From Phalacrocorax aristotelis (Eukaryota > Chordata > Aves > Suliformes > Phalacrocoracidae), in NCBI RefSeq assembly GCF_949628215.1, contig NC_134277.1:127953463-128017462 (forward strand): a stretch of DNA of 64,000 nucleotides, given 5' to 3'. Made by a program: the position numbers and the translations under genes. The notes beneath the pieces were generated by a model. It was not told the DNA's origin, ran no database searches, and saw nothing but the letters and a program-made list of their open reading frames with translations. Shown in pieces: positions 1 through 12,375 of the stretch; the stretch's first letter is position 1, and the number at the start of each line of letters is the position of its first letter.

Positions 1-480
1 TTCTAGTTGCTCAGTGCATGACCTGTCCTGCTGCATGGGGTTAGTCTAAGATAAAGCACTTTGCATTTGTTGATGTGGCTCCCAGCAACTCATCTCTCCA
101 GCCTGTCAGGATCCCTCTGAATAGGGTGTCTCTGCCTTAACCTCCAGCATATCAGCTGTACTCCACAGCCTGGTACCATCACCAAAGCTTCTGAGGGATA
201 GTTAGTCCCTAGTCATTTATAAAGACATTAAGCTGTACTGGCTCCAGTATGAACTTCAGAGAAAAAAAACATTAGTAAATGACCATGAGGCAGACTTTGT
301 ACCTCTGATCTCAACACTTGAATCCCAGAAATCTGATCAGTTTTTTACTCACACTGTATTCCACCTCTCCAAACAAGATCTCTCCAATTTGCTAGAGGGA
401 CAATATGGGCTACTGTGCCCAAAGTCTTGTTAAACTCAAAGTAAATGGCACCCACTGAATTGCAAATGCCCTGGTACTCA
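1..480 (-). repeat. Old CR1 LINE fragment (reverse transcriptase region)
   Basis: The plus strand follows the complement of the CR1 reverse-transcriptase region in order. It has a TTTGCATTTGTTGAT stretch, CCAGCCTGTCAGGATCCCTC, CTAGTCATTTATAAAGACAT, and then TGCCCAAAGTCTTGTTAAAC, the last being the complement of the FSKAFDT segment. Compared with the copy at 26617-29330 it is strongly diverged, with many indels and no frame left. It probably begins left of the window. Confidence 0.65.
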
Positions 481-3400
481 AGCAGGGAACAGTAATAAAA
501 CACTTGGAGTTTAACAAGGAGGATATGCTGCTATATGCCTTCAGGTGGAAAGAGTTCTCAACTGGAAGCCTTCAAAGGGGAAAGTACAGACTGACTGTCC
601 TACCTAGCAAATTTAATGACCTCCAGGGATATGACACAGCATACACCCAGTCTCTGGGTGGAAAGCCTAATTCCTTTAAGACTTCGTGTAGCTGTGCTTA
701 ATGCATGACTTTAATCTAATATAAGAAGCAAGAAGAGGAGGAAAATCTGTATGGCTTTTTAATCTGAGGTGGGTGAGAAATGGGGTCACACCTCCCTGCT
801 AGCAATAGTTTTAACAGATTCAGAGAAGTCTTTTTTTTTAATGCTCTTGGAATTAGAAAAAATAATCAGAATAAATTGTTAAGAGTAGAACAGGAGAATG
901 GAGGAATTGTTAGCTTGCAGACTGACACCGTGCTGCCTGAAAACACAATTAAGAATAACCTTTTGGGGTAGGCAGTGCAAGCACTACTCGGGCAATAAGC
1001 TTAACTGGTAACCCTCAGACACCTATTGTTCAAAGACTGTAGTGGGAGCAGGTGATAATATAGAAGAGGTCAAAGGACTGAAACAGTGTCCTGGAATTAT
1101 CCCCACAGTCTGATATCCATGCTCAGCTGATGATAATGAAAAGGCTGCGAAGATGCACTGATTAGTGCCCTGCTTTCCTTGCACCTGCACAGACAGCAGA
1201 TATAATTTTCCTACCACTATCTTTTAAAGTTGTTTTGAAGTCAGAGTTAAAGTTGCAGTAAAGCAAGATAGTGAGGAATAAGAAGGGGAGTGGTGTTGTT
1301 GAAATGAGAGAGTTGTTGCAGAGAATATAAGCATGTATTTTGTATAACAAAGAGTACAAGGTTTATACAGCATTTAACGCTGCCAGACTGATAAAAGCCT
1401 TGGATTCTGAGTGATTATGTGATAAGCAACACTGGCTGTCACCTAGCATTGTTTTAGGTGGTGAACACAGCACAAAAAGAACATTAAAATGGCAAAGTCA
1501 CACACTTAGAAAAGGAGAAATCCCTGTATCAAAGTACAGCTTCATGGGGCCCTGATTCCACTGGTGTTTTACAATACCTCTAAGAGCAACCACTGCAGGG
1601 AAAGCTCTACCTCCCATCCACGGGTCAGGGCTACAGCTGCTCTGTTGGGAGAACGTAGTTAATGAACTCTAAGGATTTTCACTGATCATAGCTTTTAAGG
1701 CAAAAGGCTATCACTATGACTGGTCTAGTTTATGAAACCTCTCAACCTCCAAACTTCCTTGAATGCATTCTGGCATATGCACACATGGAGCTGCAAATTC
1801 TCGCTGCAGCAGTAAAATCATGTGCACTAGGAAAACCTTATATTAAAGGTCAGGTCCATGCCCCAGAGGCTTTGAGCTTTAAATCTCTACCCTCCAGTAG
1901 TCATATAAATATTTTTGAAGTGCAGAAAATAATATTTCCCCCTCAAGCCCATTGAGAAACACTCAAATCACTTCCTCAACCTCATCCTCCAGCCCCCAAA
2001 ACTGTCCTAGATCCCTATTGAACCATTTGAGCACAAAATGTAAAACTCTGGCAAAGTTATAATGAAATACAAATGGAACATCAGGCAATCTTAGCTATTG
2101 GTGGTGCTATTACCACGGGGGAAAAATATAAATGTGTTCTCTGTACTACACAGTGCAAGGCTTTTCACTGCAAAATGGTCTTCACAAATTGTTTCTTAAA
2201 TGCGGGGTATACAAAATGTCACAAAATTTAAAATGCTCTGCCATGGTAAAAACAGCTTTCCTGAAAATGTTCTCCACAATGTATCTTTACATCTTTTCAC
2301 CTGTATCTTCAGTATTACTCAATTTTTTTGTCCTCAAAACTTATTTCAAGGACATTCAATTATCAAGACACTGTTCTATTATTAAAAAAAAAAAAATTAA
2401 AAAGAGAAAAAGATCACAAAAGGGCAGACACAAAGAGATTATGTTCTATTGCAAAGCCAACAGGTTGGTCTGCTCCTGTCAATTCAGCCCTGTGACTACG
2501 TGGGACTTTGTGAGACACAAATACATGAAACAAGTTTCCCTTTATCATGGAGGGGTAAGAAAGCTAAGCAATCTCACTAAGGTATTAGAACAAGGACAGA
2601 GACTGAATCATGCAAATAATACTTTTTTTTTTCCCCACTAGGCTCCTATTGTTTTGAAGAACAAGAGGTTGTAGACAAAGCAAAGCTGCTGCTGCTTTCA
2701 GGTGTTTATCTAATGCAGCATGAGTTGCCTAGAAGTGAATCCCCCCAGAGCTGGGTTTCCACCACTGCACAGGCATTGACTCCCCTTAAAACAAAGTAGG
2801 TCACAGGGTTTTCTCACCCACCCTCACACACACACACTCCTCTGTTGAAAGAGAAAAAATAATTTTAAAAGAATCGTCACCAGAGGGACACTCATCAAGG
2901 TACATTTGTCAAGGATGACAGAGACCATAGAAATTATGTTAAAATAAGGGTTTGTGTGAGAGCTAGGTGAAGGGGAACCTTCCATGTTAAAATTAGGTTC
3001 CAGTCTCAAACAAATTAGGGCAAAAAGTGAAATTCTTAGTGAAGTGAGATGGGAATCTAGCTTCTGTTTAGCAGGTAGCATTGAGAAAATGAGTGCTAGA
3101 AGGCTATGATACCTTCAAGGAGCTGTATGGAGAAGTCAACACAAAGGATTTTCTTAACTTCTTGCTAGATGCAGAGAAATTTACTGGAAAAGGAATAATC
3201 TCTGTCAGATAGTGTTTTTTCAGTCAGTCAACAAATGCCAATAAAAAAACTGCTTGATCATTTTTTTTCTGACCTAAGTTAGAAAAACCATTTTTCTTTC
3301 TAGGTTATAATCTCATCACAATAACAGTGTATAATCTCCTTTACATGCCGCCCTATATATGAATGCACATGCAAAAGCTTTAAGATGATTCCAGGCTTTG

Positions 3401-6400
3401 TTCAAGCCAAGCTACGGCAGACTTCTGTTCAGCGCCAAATAGGTTGCCTAGCACTATAAATAACAAAATCTCCTTTACTCCATCATCGGCTTTCAATCAC
3501 AACACAAGTGTAATCCGACGGCATGATTTCTGTGTAACACCTTGGCACTTTCATAGGCAAGATGGAAAGCTTTTCCGCAAAGTCAATAGGTCTCCTGAGA
3601 AGAAAGGCAAGTGCCACAAGACCTTTTTTAATTGCTTTTCTTTGGCTGACTTTAACTAATGCTGTGGGCGTTTGTCCTCACCATGACAGTTTGGCCTTCG
3701 TTGTCCCTCAGCTCAGACACAGAGCTATTTTGGCAGGGAGCAGATACATAGATACAGCAAGTAGTTACATGAACAAAATATGGAATAAATATTTTACATA
3801 TATGATGTAGATTATCAGCACAACAATGAATATCTGAAGAGGCAGACTTTGTACAGGGTTTTTTATTTTAAATCCTAGTAATGCTGGACAAGAAATGTGC
3901 TGTACTTTGCCCTTTTCAGGACTTTATTCTTTCCTTTCAACAGCCTTTTAAATCCTAGTGGGTTTGCCGCAGTGTCATCTTCTCTGCCCTCACTCCTTTA
4001 CTCCCTGTGCTTTTAACCACAGTGTCCCACAGATCTACTGCCCTTCAGGATGGGTACAAGGCCTGTCAATGGAAATAGAAATAGCTAGGGAGAGAGGTTT
4101 AAATCAGGTCAGCTAAAGAAAATTGTAGATTTTGGCTACAGTGGTTAATAGCACTAATTAATTTTTTTAAAAGTTACTTTCAAAAAATATTTAAGTTACT
4201 ATTTTCCAAAAAGTGTATACTAAAAATAGAACATTTGGGGGGCTACAGGGAAAAAAAACCCACTTCTTTATCAGACACCCAAAACTAAGAGCAACTCACA
4301 CCCACACAACCCACCAACAGCTCAGAGATGAACAACATTGCTTTAACTCCCAGTGTCAGCGAAAGGATTGGAGAGACGTCACTTCTCTCAGAAACATAAC
4401 ATTTGCATAGACAATTTCTTCTAATGGTGATTTTGAGTGAGCAACCAAAGCTTGCATGTCACAGCCAGCGAAGGGTTTGGTATCCCAGGGAGAGCAAAGA
4501 AGCATCACGGCCGACCTGTGGTCACACACCAGCCAGCAGCGCTTGCATTCATCCAGCAAGCCTCCAGGCAAGGCTTGCACTGTGCCCAGCGCACTTTGCA
4601 GGTTCTAATTAAGCCCTAAACTACTTTCAGATTTCATGATCTTCCTGATGCTTTTCCCTTCCCCCCCAACTAATTTTAGATGTTCATGTTCAGTGAGATA
4701 CAGGAATAGAAACGACTCAGCTTGCAGTCGCCCTCACTTAAGAAAGCTGGATACAAAAGTGTTTCTGAGCTGCAGTTTACACCAAAAATTAGGACACCGG
4801 AGGCAATTTAGCCCGGTTTGCTAGAGCTGGCTGCAAAGATCATAGCAAGTTCCTAAACTAACTTTGAAAAATAGCCTCCAGAAAATTGTCCCTTCCTATG
4901 CTGCTGCCTGTTCCTGTGACCCACTCTACCCCGCCTTAGTTTAGCCTACACCTTTCACTCTTCTTGCTCCACCAGAAGCTTTCTGATGTGGCCTTGCCTA
5001 GTCTGACCTAATCTAGAGCAAACTGTGGCACCCCAGTCACGCACATGCATAGGCTACTTCCAAATCAGTGTGTCAGTGCTCTGTATTAGTATTTTTTAAC
5101 CACCTTTTGAATTCCTCTCTTCTCTGTGTACCTCCTCAACCAAGCCCCTGAATGAACCTGCTGTTTCTCTGTCAGTATAATTTATTAATTTTTTTTTCTG
5201 GATGGAACTTCAGTCTGTACCTTAAGTGTGTGAAACACTTTGAAATCAACAGGGGCACACAGCAAGAAAAAAGCAGCACCGGGGTATGGTGTCAGTCCAG
5301 TGGAGTCACTGCTTCTGGGAAATTTTCTGTTCCCAATTTATTCTGAGCTGGTTCAGCAAAGGGTTTCTTGTGAAAAGGTAGTGAAGAAATCCCTCTTTTG
5401 CCCCAAGGTTACAAGTTATTTTGTTAGACCAGATGATATGACAGCATGATTCTATCAGGACAAATCAAAGTTTACTGAGCAAATCTGTGTTCTATAACCT
5501 GATTTATTGGTGCCATCTGCCAGCACCCATGAACAGATGCTCTGTAGGACCTCACTAATGTGCAGTAATGACTGGGAAAAACCCACTGCAAATGATGGAA
5601 TTTTAAAAGTTATCGAGTGTAGCAGGAGAGATAACAAACATAATGAAAAATGTCTAGAAGAATGCACCCCAATGTTCATTTTTCAGTTCCATTTCCCTGA
5701 CAGCAGTACTTCAGTGTACTCATCTACATATGTGGGTATGCAGTGTAAAAATAAACGAAGCACTCATATTTTGCTGTGATTTTGCTTCAGTCCTTTGCTA
5801 TTGTATGCTTCAGGGAAAAGAGAGCGTTTTGGTGTGAGCAGTTACAGTCACAGCTTATCCCAAGCCAATGAGTTCTTCCCAACTGCAAGAATTCTTTTTA
5901 CGGTCATATTTGAGCAGGTCAACATTGCCATATTGCTAGCACTAACGTCTCTTTTTTTTTAATGGTTTTCCCTTACTCTGCAGCTATTTCCAAGCCCTGT
6001 GTACTCTGAGGGCATGCCAAGGTAGAAGCAAACGAGTTTGCAATTATTGCCACCGGCAACATTAATTTTGCATTCCTGTCTTTTCAAAAGCACAGGGGAG
6101 CAAAAAGAGATAACGGAAAGATGAGCAACTTGTCCGGCCAGAGATGTGAAACGTGCCTGGGCTCAGAGCAGGCACCACAGGAGGTGAGCGGGAGCAGCCC
6201 TGGCTCCCGCAGCCCCAGGGACAGCTCAGAGAGGTGTGGGAGCAGCCCTGTCCCAGGGTCCTCATGGCCCCCCACCCTGCCACTGCCTCCCACCTCCTCC
6301 TGCCCGTGGGATTTCCCAAACTAAGCATTCATCTCTTAAGAGCTGCATTAAAATTAGAAGCTGAAGCTGTAGCAGTGGGGGGACACTTTACCTTCTCTCC

Positions 6401-9400
6401 TAGCATGCACTATATGACAGCCTGCTCTGCCCACACCAAAGGCGTTACACAGCATTCATTCAGATGTGCTCAGGAACATGTTTTTGATAAACACAACCTA
6501 TCCAATATCTGACAGAGTGAAAATCGGGGGGCAACTTTCAACCACAGCCATTGTTTCAGAGACTGAATCTGGATCCGGCGCTGGAGAGCAGAAAGCCTCC
6601 TTCCCTTATCATGCCAATCCATTAATATTGCTTGCTCACGGAAACTCTTTGTGGAGCAACTATCAATGACCTATTAATATAATCTTCCTGAACTATTAAT
6701 ATAGTCTGTAGGAGCTTTAATCCACCACAGGGACTGATTATGTAAGTGCACAGGCATGAAGATGCTGTTTTTATCCTCAGTTTAAATGACCTTTCACTTT
6801 AAACAGTTTTGTTTGTGATCAAAATCTTCCTGAATCTACGGGAAATTATTTTCTTTCAAAGGGGATTATATTTTGATTTGCAGTAAACTGGCAAGCATGG
6901 TCGAGATTAAAGTGCATTTGGGTGGTAAGATGCGTGTTTGCTTTTCTGATTGCAAAGGGTAGAAGCTATGAAAGCATTTTAAAAATGTTTGTGTCACAAA
7001 ATTCAGACGTCTCATAAACCAGAAATATACTGTAGCTTGGTTTTTGAGCTCAGGTCATTGGTCTACGTAGCCAACTCATACAGTTCGAAAAGATTGGACC
7101 TGAGCGTCAGGCTGGATTTATACCTGATTTTGATATTTCTCATAATATTTTTGCTTTCCTGCCACACTTTGGTGTGAGGAGATGGTGGGAGATCATCTTG
7201 ATTTTTAGCTTTCAGGCAGTTCAGAACAACAACCACAACACAGTAAGAGGTTTCTGATGCATACTCACGCCAAAAGAAATAGATGTTGTGAAGGAAAGAA
7301 CGGTCAGAAATATTGAAAAATAGTCTCTCATTCACCTCGTAGCTATTGCTTCCGAGCTATTTAGTGGAACATTATGTACCGAGGGTTTTCAGTCTCAGAT
7401 TCATTTCAGGTCAGAAATTTCCCTGCACGGGAGGTCTGAGCAGAGAAGGGAAACAATGACATCCATAACATTTTCCTCTGATCTGCAAGCTTGGAGACAC
7501 TTCTCCAATTTGAAATGGAAGACGTATTGAAGCCTGTATGGATTTTGGGGTGTCTGTGGCAGCTCCAGAGTTCATTTCTTTTTCTTCTTTGGGGATGATA
7601 CGGGGGGAAATAACTGAAAACAGTAAAGAAAAAAATATATAAAGTTAAAAAAAGGCAAATCAGGAAAAAAAAAGTCCTATCTTTGGCACCAGCTTCATTC
7701 AATCAACAGAAACAACTAAAACTCTGTTTGGACAATTTTGTCCCTCTAAGTTTACATTTACAGTTTGGGAAATGTGCCACTGTAGCACAGTTAGATATAT
7801 TCCTTGTGTTAGTTCACTTCATGTCCCAATGAGGAAGAGCTGGCCTGATTCTGGAGTGAGCTAGCTGCCCAAGCAGGTATCTGGAGTCCTTTTACTGTTT
7901 CTTCTCTGCTATTGCTGAGTATCAAGTTAGCTAGAGTAACACTGTGTTGGATGTATTTGTTTGTGCTGCAATTGCATCTCTGAGCAACATGCTAATATGT
8001 CCAGCCTGGTTTTCAGATAAAACAACAGTAGTGCCCACAAATAATTAGACCAATTCCTGCATGCCATATTTTATTTATGCCATTGGAATAAAACGCAAAT
8101 ATATCCCCAGGACTGGGCATTTTTAACAAGGAATCAGGTTAAGAAAAGGTTGCATGATCCCAGGGTCCTTTTCACAGCAGGCTCCAAAAAAAATGTACCT
8201 CATTATAAAATACACCTTCCCAAGGAATCACAAGACATGAGAAATCAAATGAGAATTCCTAAAAGCAAAAGCTCTCCAGCAGAAAATCAATTTCAGCTAC
8301 TTTCACCTTGCCCCGGGGAAAGCAGCAGAGACACTAAGTGGGGTATGGGAAAGGTCTCATACATCTTCCTGGAACTGAGCAAGGCAGACCTCCAGACGGG
8401 AGCTTTTCTTTCCAAGACAGCTCTGCTCTAATTAGGGACTTCTGCAAAATTGGTATGTTGCGGTTCCAAGCAGTGTCTGGATGATTCCCATATCAAATTT
8501 CTTTGGTTTAAAAAAAAAAATTATGTCTTTGTCCTTGTTCGAATTGACAGCCTTACAAATGCAGGTGGACTGAGGGATGAAGGTCAAATTGAGTTTATTG
8601 TGCTTAATAGGGTAAGGAACAAAAATTAGTGGAAAGCTACACGCAAAAAAATGTTCTTTGGTTGTTTTTTTCCTGGCCATCATGCTGCCTTTTCAAGGGT
8701 CTTTGTGCGTTTTGGCTGTACCTTCAGAATGAAATGATAGCAATTTTCTTTGAACAAAACTGTTTATGTGAGGGGCTTTCCTGTAACACTTAATCTAGTG
8801 ATGTACCAGACAGAATCTAGTTTATGGACTCAAAAACCTATGTTGGGTGGACATAAAATTAATTTCTATGTAGGAAAGTACATCCTTCTACTTAGTCGAC
8901 CTTTTCCAGAGGCAGTCTGCCAGTTTAAACCTCTCTCTGGTTCCTATAATTCTCAGCATTCAGTCCTTTCTGGGTAATGTAGTATCATTAAGGCTGGTCA
9001 ACATGTTCTAAAAAAAACACAGGTTCCCCCTTGGAAATGGAGTCTGACATTTCTCACTGAAGACTGTGATTAGTATCATCTGTGCATTCCAGTGAGAAGG
9101 CAAAACAATTTTTCTTTTTCAGGTCAGTATAAATCTCTTTGTCTTAAAGTTATTTCCTTGCTTCCAATCTCTCATTTCTTTACTGTCCTTTGCTTCAGAC
9201 TTAGACCATATCTTCTACACTGACCTATGTTGCTATGGTTCAACCTGGGACAGCTGTGGAAGCTCAGCTCCAAAAAGCAAAGGAGTCCAGAACTTCTTCT
9301 GTAGAGATACAGCTCGTGGGATGGCAGCAACCTTGACAAATATAGAATTTAAAAAAAAAAAAAGAAAAAAGAAAAAAAGGCAAATGTGGACTATTCCACT

Positions 9401-10911
9401 ATTTCACAATTTTTTTTTAGACTATTCTGTAAAAGTTCCAAATCCTCAAAATATTCATTCCCATGTGGGAGGAAAGCAACTGAATATAAGCAGCTTATAC
9501 TACTGTATAACAAAAGAAAAATATATCACTTATTGCCTGTGGCCACTCACAAACACTACTCAAGTATAGTTTAAGATGACTGCCAGGGCAATCCATGGCC
9601 AGTGCGAAAGAGCATAGAGAGTCCTGCCAACCTGCCTTGGGTGGCTGGAAGTGGTGGGATGCCTACACAGTGCTAAATCTGGGAGATAATTTGACCTTGA
9701 AGCGGCACAGAAGCTTTACTGAGCAGGTGTATAAGGGGATTTTCCATATCATCTCACAAATCCACCCCATATCCTCACCAGCTGTGTTCAATTGCTGATG
9801 CTCCAGGGGAAGGTGAGAGAAAGCCCCAGAACACCCCATGCTAATTGTTGGGGGGGAATGAACCTATCTGAGTCCCAAAGCCAAAGCCCTGAAGGAAGAG
9901 ACCTGATTATGCTCTGTCTTTATATGCTGAGCTGTAGGGGTTAGGAGCACAGGCAGGATGAGGACGGCTTCATCAGGATCTCCTGTCACAGAGGACAGAC
10001 AGACACCTCTCCTCTCGCTGGAAGAGTATTTGCACACAGGAGCAGCTGTCTCCCCACTATTTACGCAAGCGAAAAAGCCTAGGCTCTTCCCTGAGCAACG
10101 CGCAATTTTTAGATGAGAGCGTAGGTACAAAATGCCCACCACAATATACAATAACCTTTAAAGACACGCCAGCAACCTCCTTTTTTATTAAGTGTGCCAC
10201 ACTGGCCGAGCGGAGCAGGACGCTATTGCAAACACCTCCCTGGCGGGACGCTACCTGCATGTTAATGCCGAGGGTGTTTGTGCACAGCCTGGCAGCAAGC
10301 GCTGGGCTCCAGCAGTTTCCATGGCGCCGTCGTGGTGCGCTCTCCCTACACCTTCACTTATCAGCATTTCCCACCCATCCTCCTCCCCATAATATGCTGC
10401 TCGCTCACCCCGAAAGGTCAGCCATTGTAATGATGATTTTAGCAGGGGGGAGGCAGGGAGGCTGAAGGGTGAAAAGGTGAGCTCTGTGCAGCGATGTGCG
10501 TGGGAACCAGGGTCCTGCTTTACGCCACACAATGAGAAATTAGAAAGCTTCCCCTCGAGGGAGCGGTGCTCATCAGCCCCCTCTCACTTCCCATCCCAGC
10601 CAAGTCAGATGCCCTGATGGAGTTAAAAAATGTTCAGGCGAAGTGTCTGGAGACCCTACTTTAAATCATCAGCAACTGATGCGTTAGTGTGTGGAGGGGA
10701 GAAGGGACTGTGTCTGCTAACAGAAGAAACTGATGCAAATGTTTCCAGGCGCCTTTCTTTTTCTATCTTTCTCCTGCCCCCCCTCCCAGCAAGCCCAGTG
10801 CTCCTTTGCAGAGGGAAAGAGGCAGACTTCTTCCTCTGACTTTCATCCTATTGACTGCTGGGCTAAAGCACTGCATCTATTAACTGCCTTCCGTTTTCTT
10901 TCTTTCTGTAG
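1..10911 (+). other. CLVS1: CLVS1 intron (3' part)
   Basis: No splice-supported exon was found on either strand. The left edge holds an old CR1 fragment. Around 6.1-6.3 kb there is a GC-rich stretch, and at 6.6-6.7 kb an AT-rich cluster of repeated ATTAATAT words. Poly-A and A/G-rich tracts occur near 2.38, 8.51 and 9.35 kb. Short open frames here have no family resemblance and are taken as chance. Confidence 0.8.
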
Positions 10912-11022
10912 GACAGCTTTCCTGCCCGTTTTGGAGGAGTCCATTTTGTCAACCAGCCCTGGTACATCCATGCCCTGTACACGCTAATCAAACCGTTCCT
11001 CAAAGACAAGACAAGGAAAAGG
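10912..11022 (+). CDS. CLVS1: CLVS1 (clavesin-1) coding exon, third from last
   Basis: This 111-bp exon encodes 37 codons with no stop, reading [15 protein letters not shown] and then [22 protein letters not shown]. It is flanked by a pyrimidine-rich tract with an AG acceptor (10910-10911) and a GT donor (11023-11024), both at phase 0. The sequence is the distal half of a CRAL-TRIO (Sec14-like) lipid-binding domain and matches clavesin-1; clavesin-2 is close but differs at several positions here and in the next exons. Clavesin-1 binds phosphatidylinositol 3,5-bisphosphate and associates with clathrin-coated vesicles and late endosomes in neurons. By length from the C-terminus this exon covers about residues 211-247 of the 354-residue family protein. 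The exon that should precede it was not found in 1-10911, so it lies upstream of the window. Confidence 0.96.
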
Positions 11023-12139
11023 GTAATTAGACGGGGCCGGGGCGGGGGGATAGGAAGTTGCAGAGCCAGAGTAACTGAGTAGGTGCCTGCTTTGTTTTCT
11101 TCCTTCTTTTTCTCTCTGCATTTTTCATATAGCCTTGGAGAATTGCTGCTGTTACTAAAACTTAGAGTTTGCAATGGTCTGGATTGAATCAATAGCTCAG
11201 CCAGGGACCAGAAAGCTGTTATCACTAACAGAGTGTAGGTACATTTTAACGGGACATGCTCAGGGATAGAGAGAATTGGCAATGTGGAGGGATTACCAGG
11301 CCTGGCTGAAGTCACTTGCAGTGCGGGAAACTTCAGCTCAACCCTTTTTGTGGAAGTAAAATTTCCTATTTCATTCCTTCAGCAAGTAGACTGTTTTCAC
11401 ATGGTGGTAAGGGGTTTCCACAGAAAATGCCTATGCCTGAAGGCTGTTTGCTTGCACTGCAGAAGAGGCAGGTCTTCCCCACTGAAACCCATGTGAACTG
11501 TGGTCCTGCAGTCATCTTGGCCTCTGCAGTCTATCAAACAGCTCCTGGATCATCTCTCAGAAGGACCCAGAGCCTACCCTGGGCTATGTCTGACCAGGCA
11601 GAACAAGGGTAGTACCAGCCTGAAAGCAAAGCGGGGTTAGAGAGACAAATGTTGCCGAGGCAGCGCCAAGTGGCAACACAGCCCTACACCCCTGGGAAAG
11701 GTCAGTCCTGGGGTGCAGGGCTGGGTTGCCCTCTCAGATGCTGAGGACCTACTCCTCACATCTTCCTTCAGTAAGCTCCACTATCTCCCTTTTCTTCTCA
11801 CCACTCTTCGTACAAGCCTCTATCCTCTTACAGTAGCAATAATCAGTCATTATTCCTGACTTGCACTTTCGCTCACCTGGTACTTAAGAAAGTGAAAGTG
11901 TCATGTGCCAAAAGGAAGCTTATCGGGATTTTCAGAAGTGTTTACGGTGCTAATTCTTCAGCTGCACAACCCAAAGCTAATCCCTGTCCTCCCACTAGCC
12001 CACACCAGTGCTTCAGAAATTCCCACCTCTAAGTGCAGCGCCAACTAATGACGCTCCAACCTCATTAGTGCTGTTATTATTATACTTAATGAAGTAAGGA
12101 ATCGATGATGACTTTGAACTTCCTTTTTATTTGTTAAAG
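11023..12139 (+). other. CLVS1: CLVS1 intron, 1.1 kb
   Basis: This is the phase-0 intron between the two CRAL-TRIO exons, with a GTAATT donor and a TTAAAG acceptor. It holds no recognised repeat or gene. Confidence 0.9.
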
Positions 12140-12375
12140 ATCTTTCTTCATGGTAACAACCTGAACAGCCTTCACCAGCTAATACACCCTGAATGCTTGC
12201 CCTCTGAATTTGGGGGGACTCTTCCTCCGTACGACATGGGGACGTGGGCACGAACGTTACTCGGTCCTGACTACAGTGATGAAAATGAATACACCCACAC
12301 CTCCTACAACGCCATGCACGTGAAGCATGCGTCCTCCAACCTGGAGCGGGAGGCCTCGCCCAAACCCATGAAAAG
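12140..12375 (+). CDS. CLVS1: CLVS1 (clavesin-1) coding exon, second from last
   Basis: This 236-bp exon starts with [18 protein letters not shown] and runs through [21 protein letters not shown] to SPKPMK plus two bases of an Arg codon. The acceptor is AG at 12138-12139 and the donor GT at 12376-12377 (phase 2). The N-terminal part closes the CRAL-TRIO fold at the LPSEFGG motif. The rest is the acidic and polar C-terminal tail typical of clavesin-1 ([20 protein letters not shown]), which separates it from clavesin-2. It is joined to the previous exon by a 1,117-bp intron. One visible change in a conserved stretch is Cys in HPECLPSE, where mammals have a hydrophobic residue. The reading frame is intact and splice signals are canonical. 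Confidence 0.96.

Noticed and set aside
2132..2641. A 169-codon open frame on the plus strand
   Set aside because: Low-complexity, AT-rich translation ending in a Lys-rich and then Phe-rich run, with no recognisable domain and no splice context. It lies in a CLVS1 intron and looks like chance.
1..10911. The preceding CLVS1 CRAL-TRIO exon
   Set aside because: No plus-strand stretch encodes the expected N-terminal half of the domain. Assumed to lie upstream of the window.
10863..11315. A 150-codon open frame on the minus strand over a CLVS1 exon
   Set aside because: It is the antisense shadow of the well-supported 10912-11022 exon plus intronic sequence.
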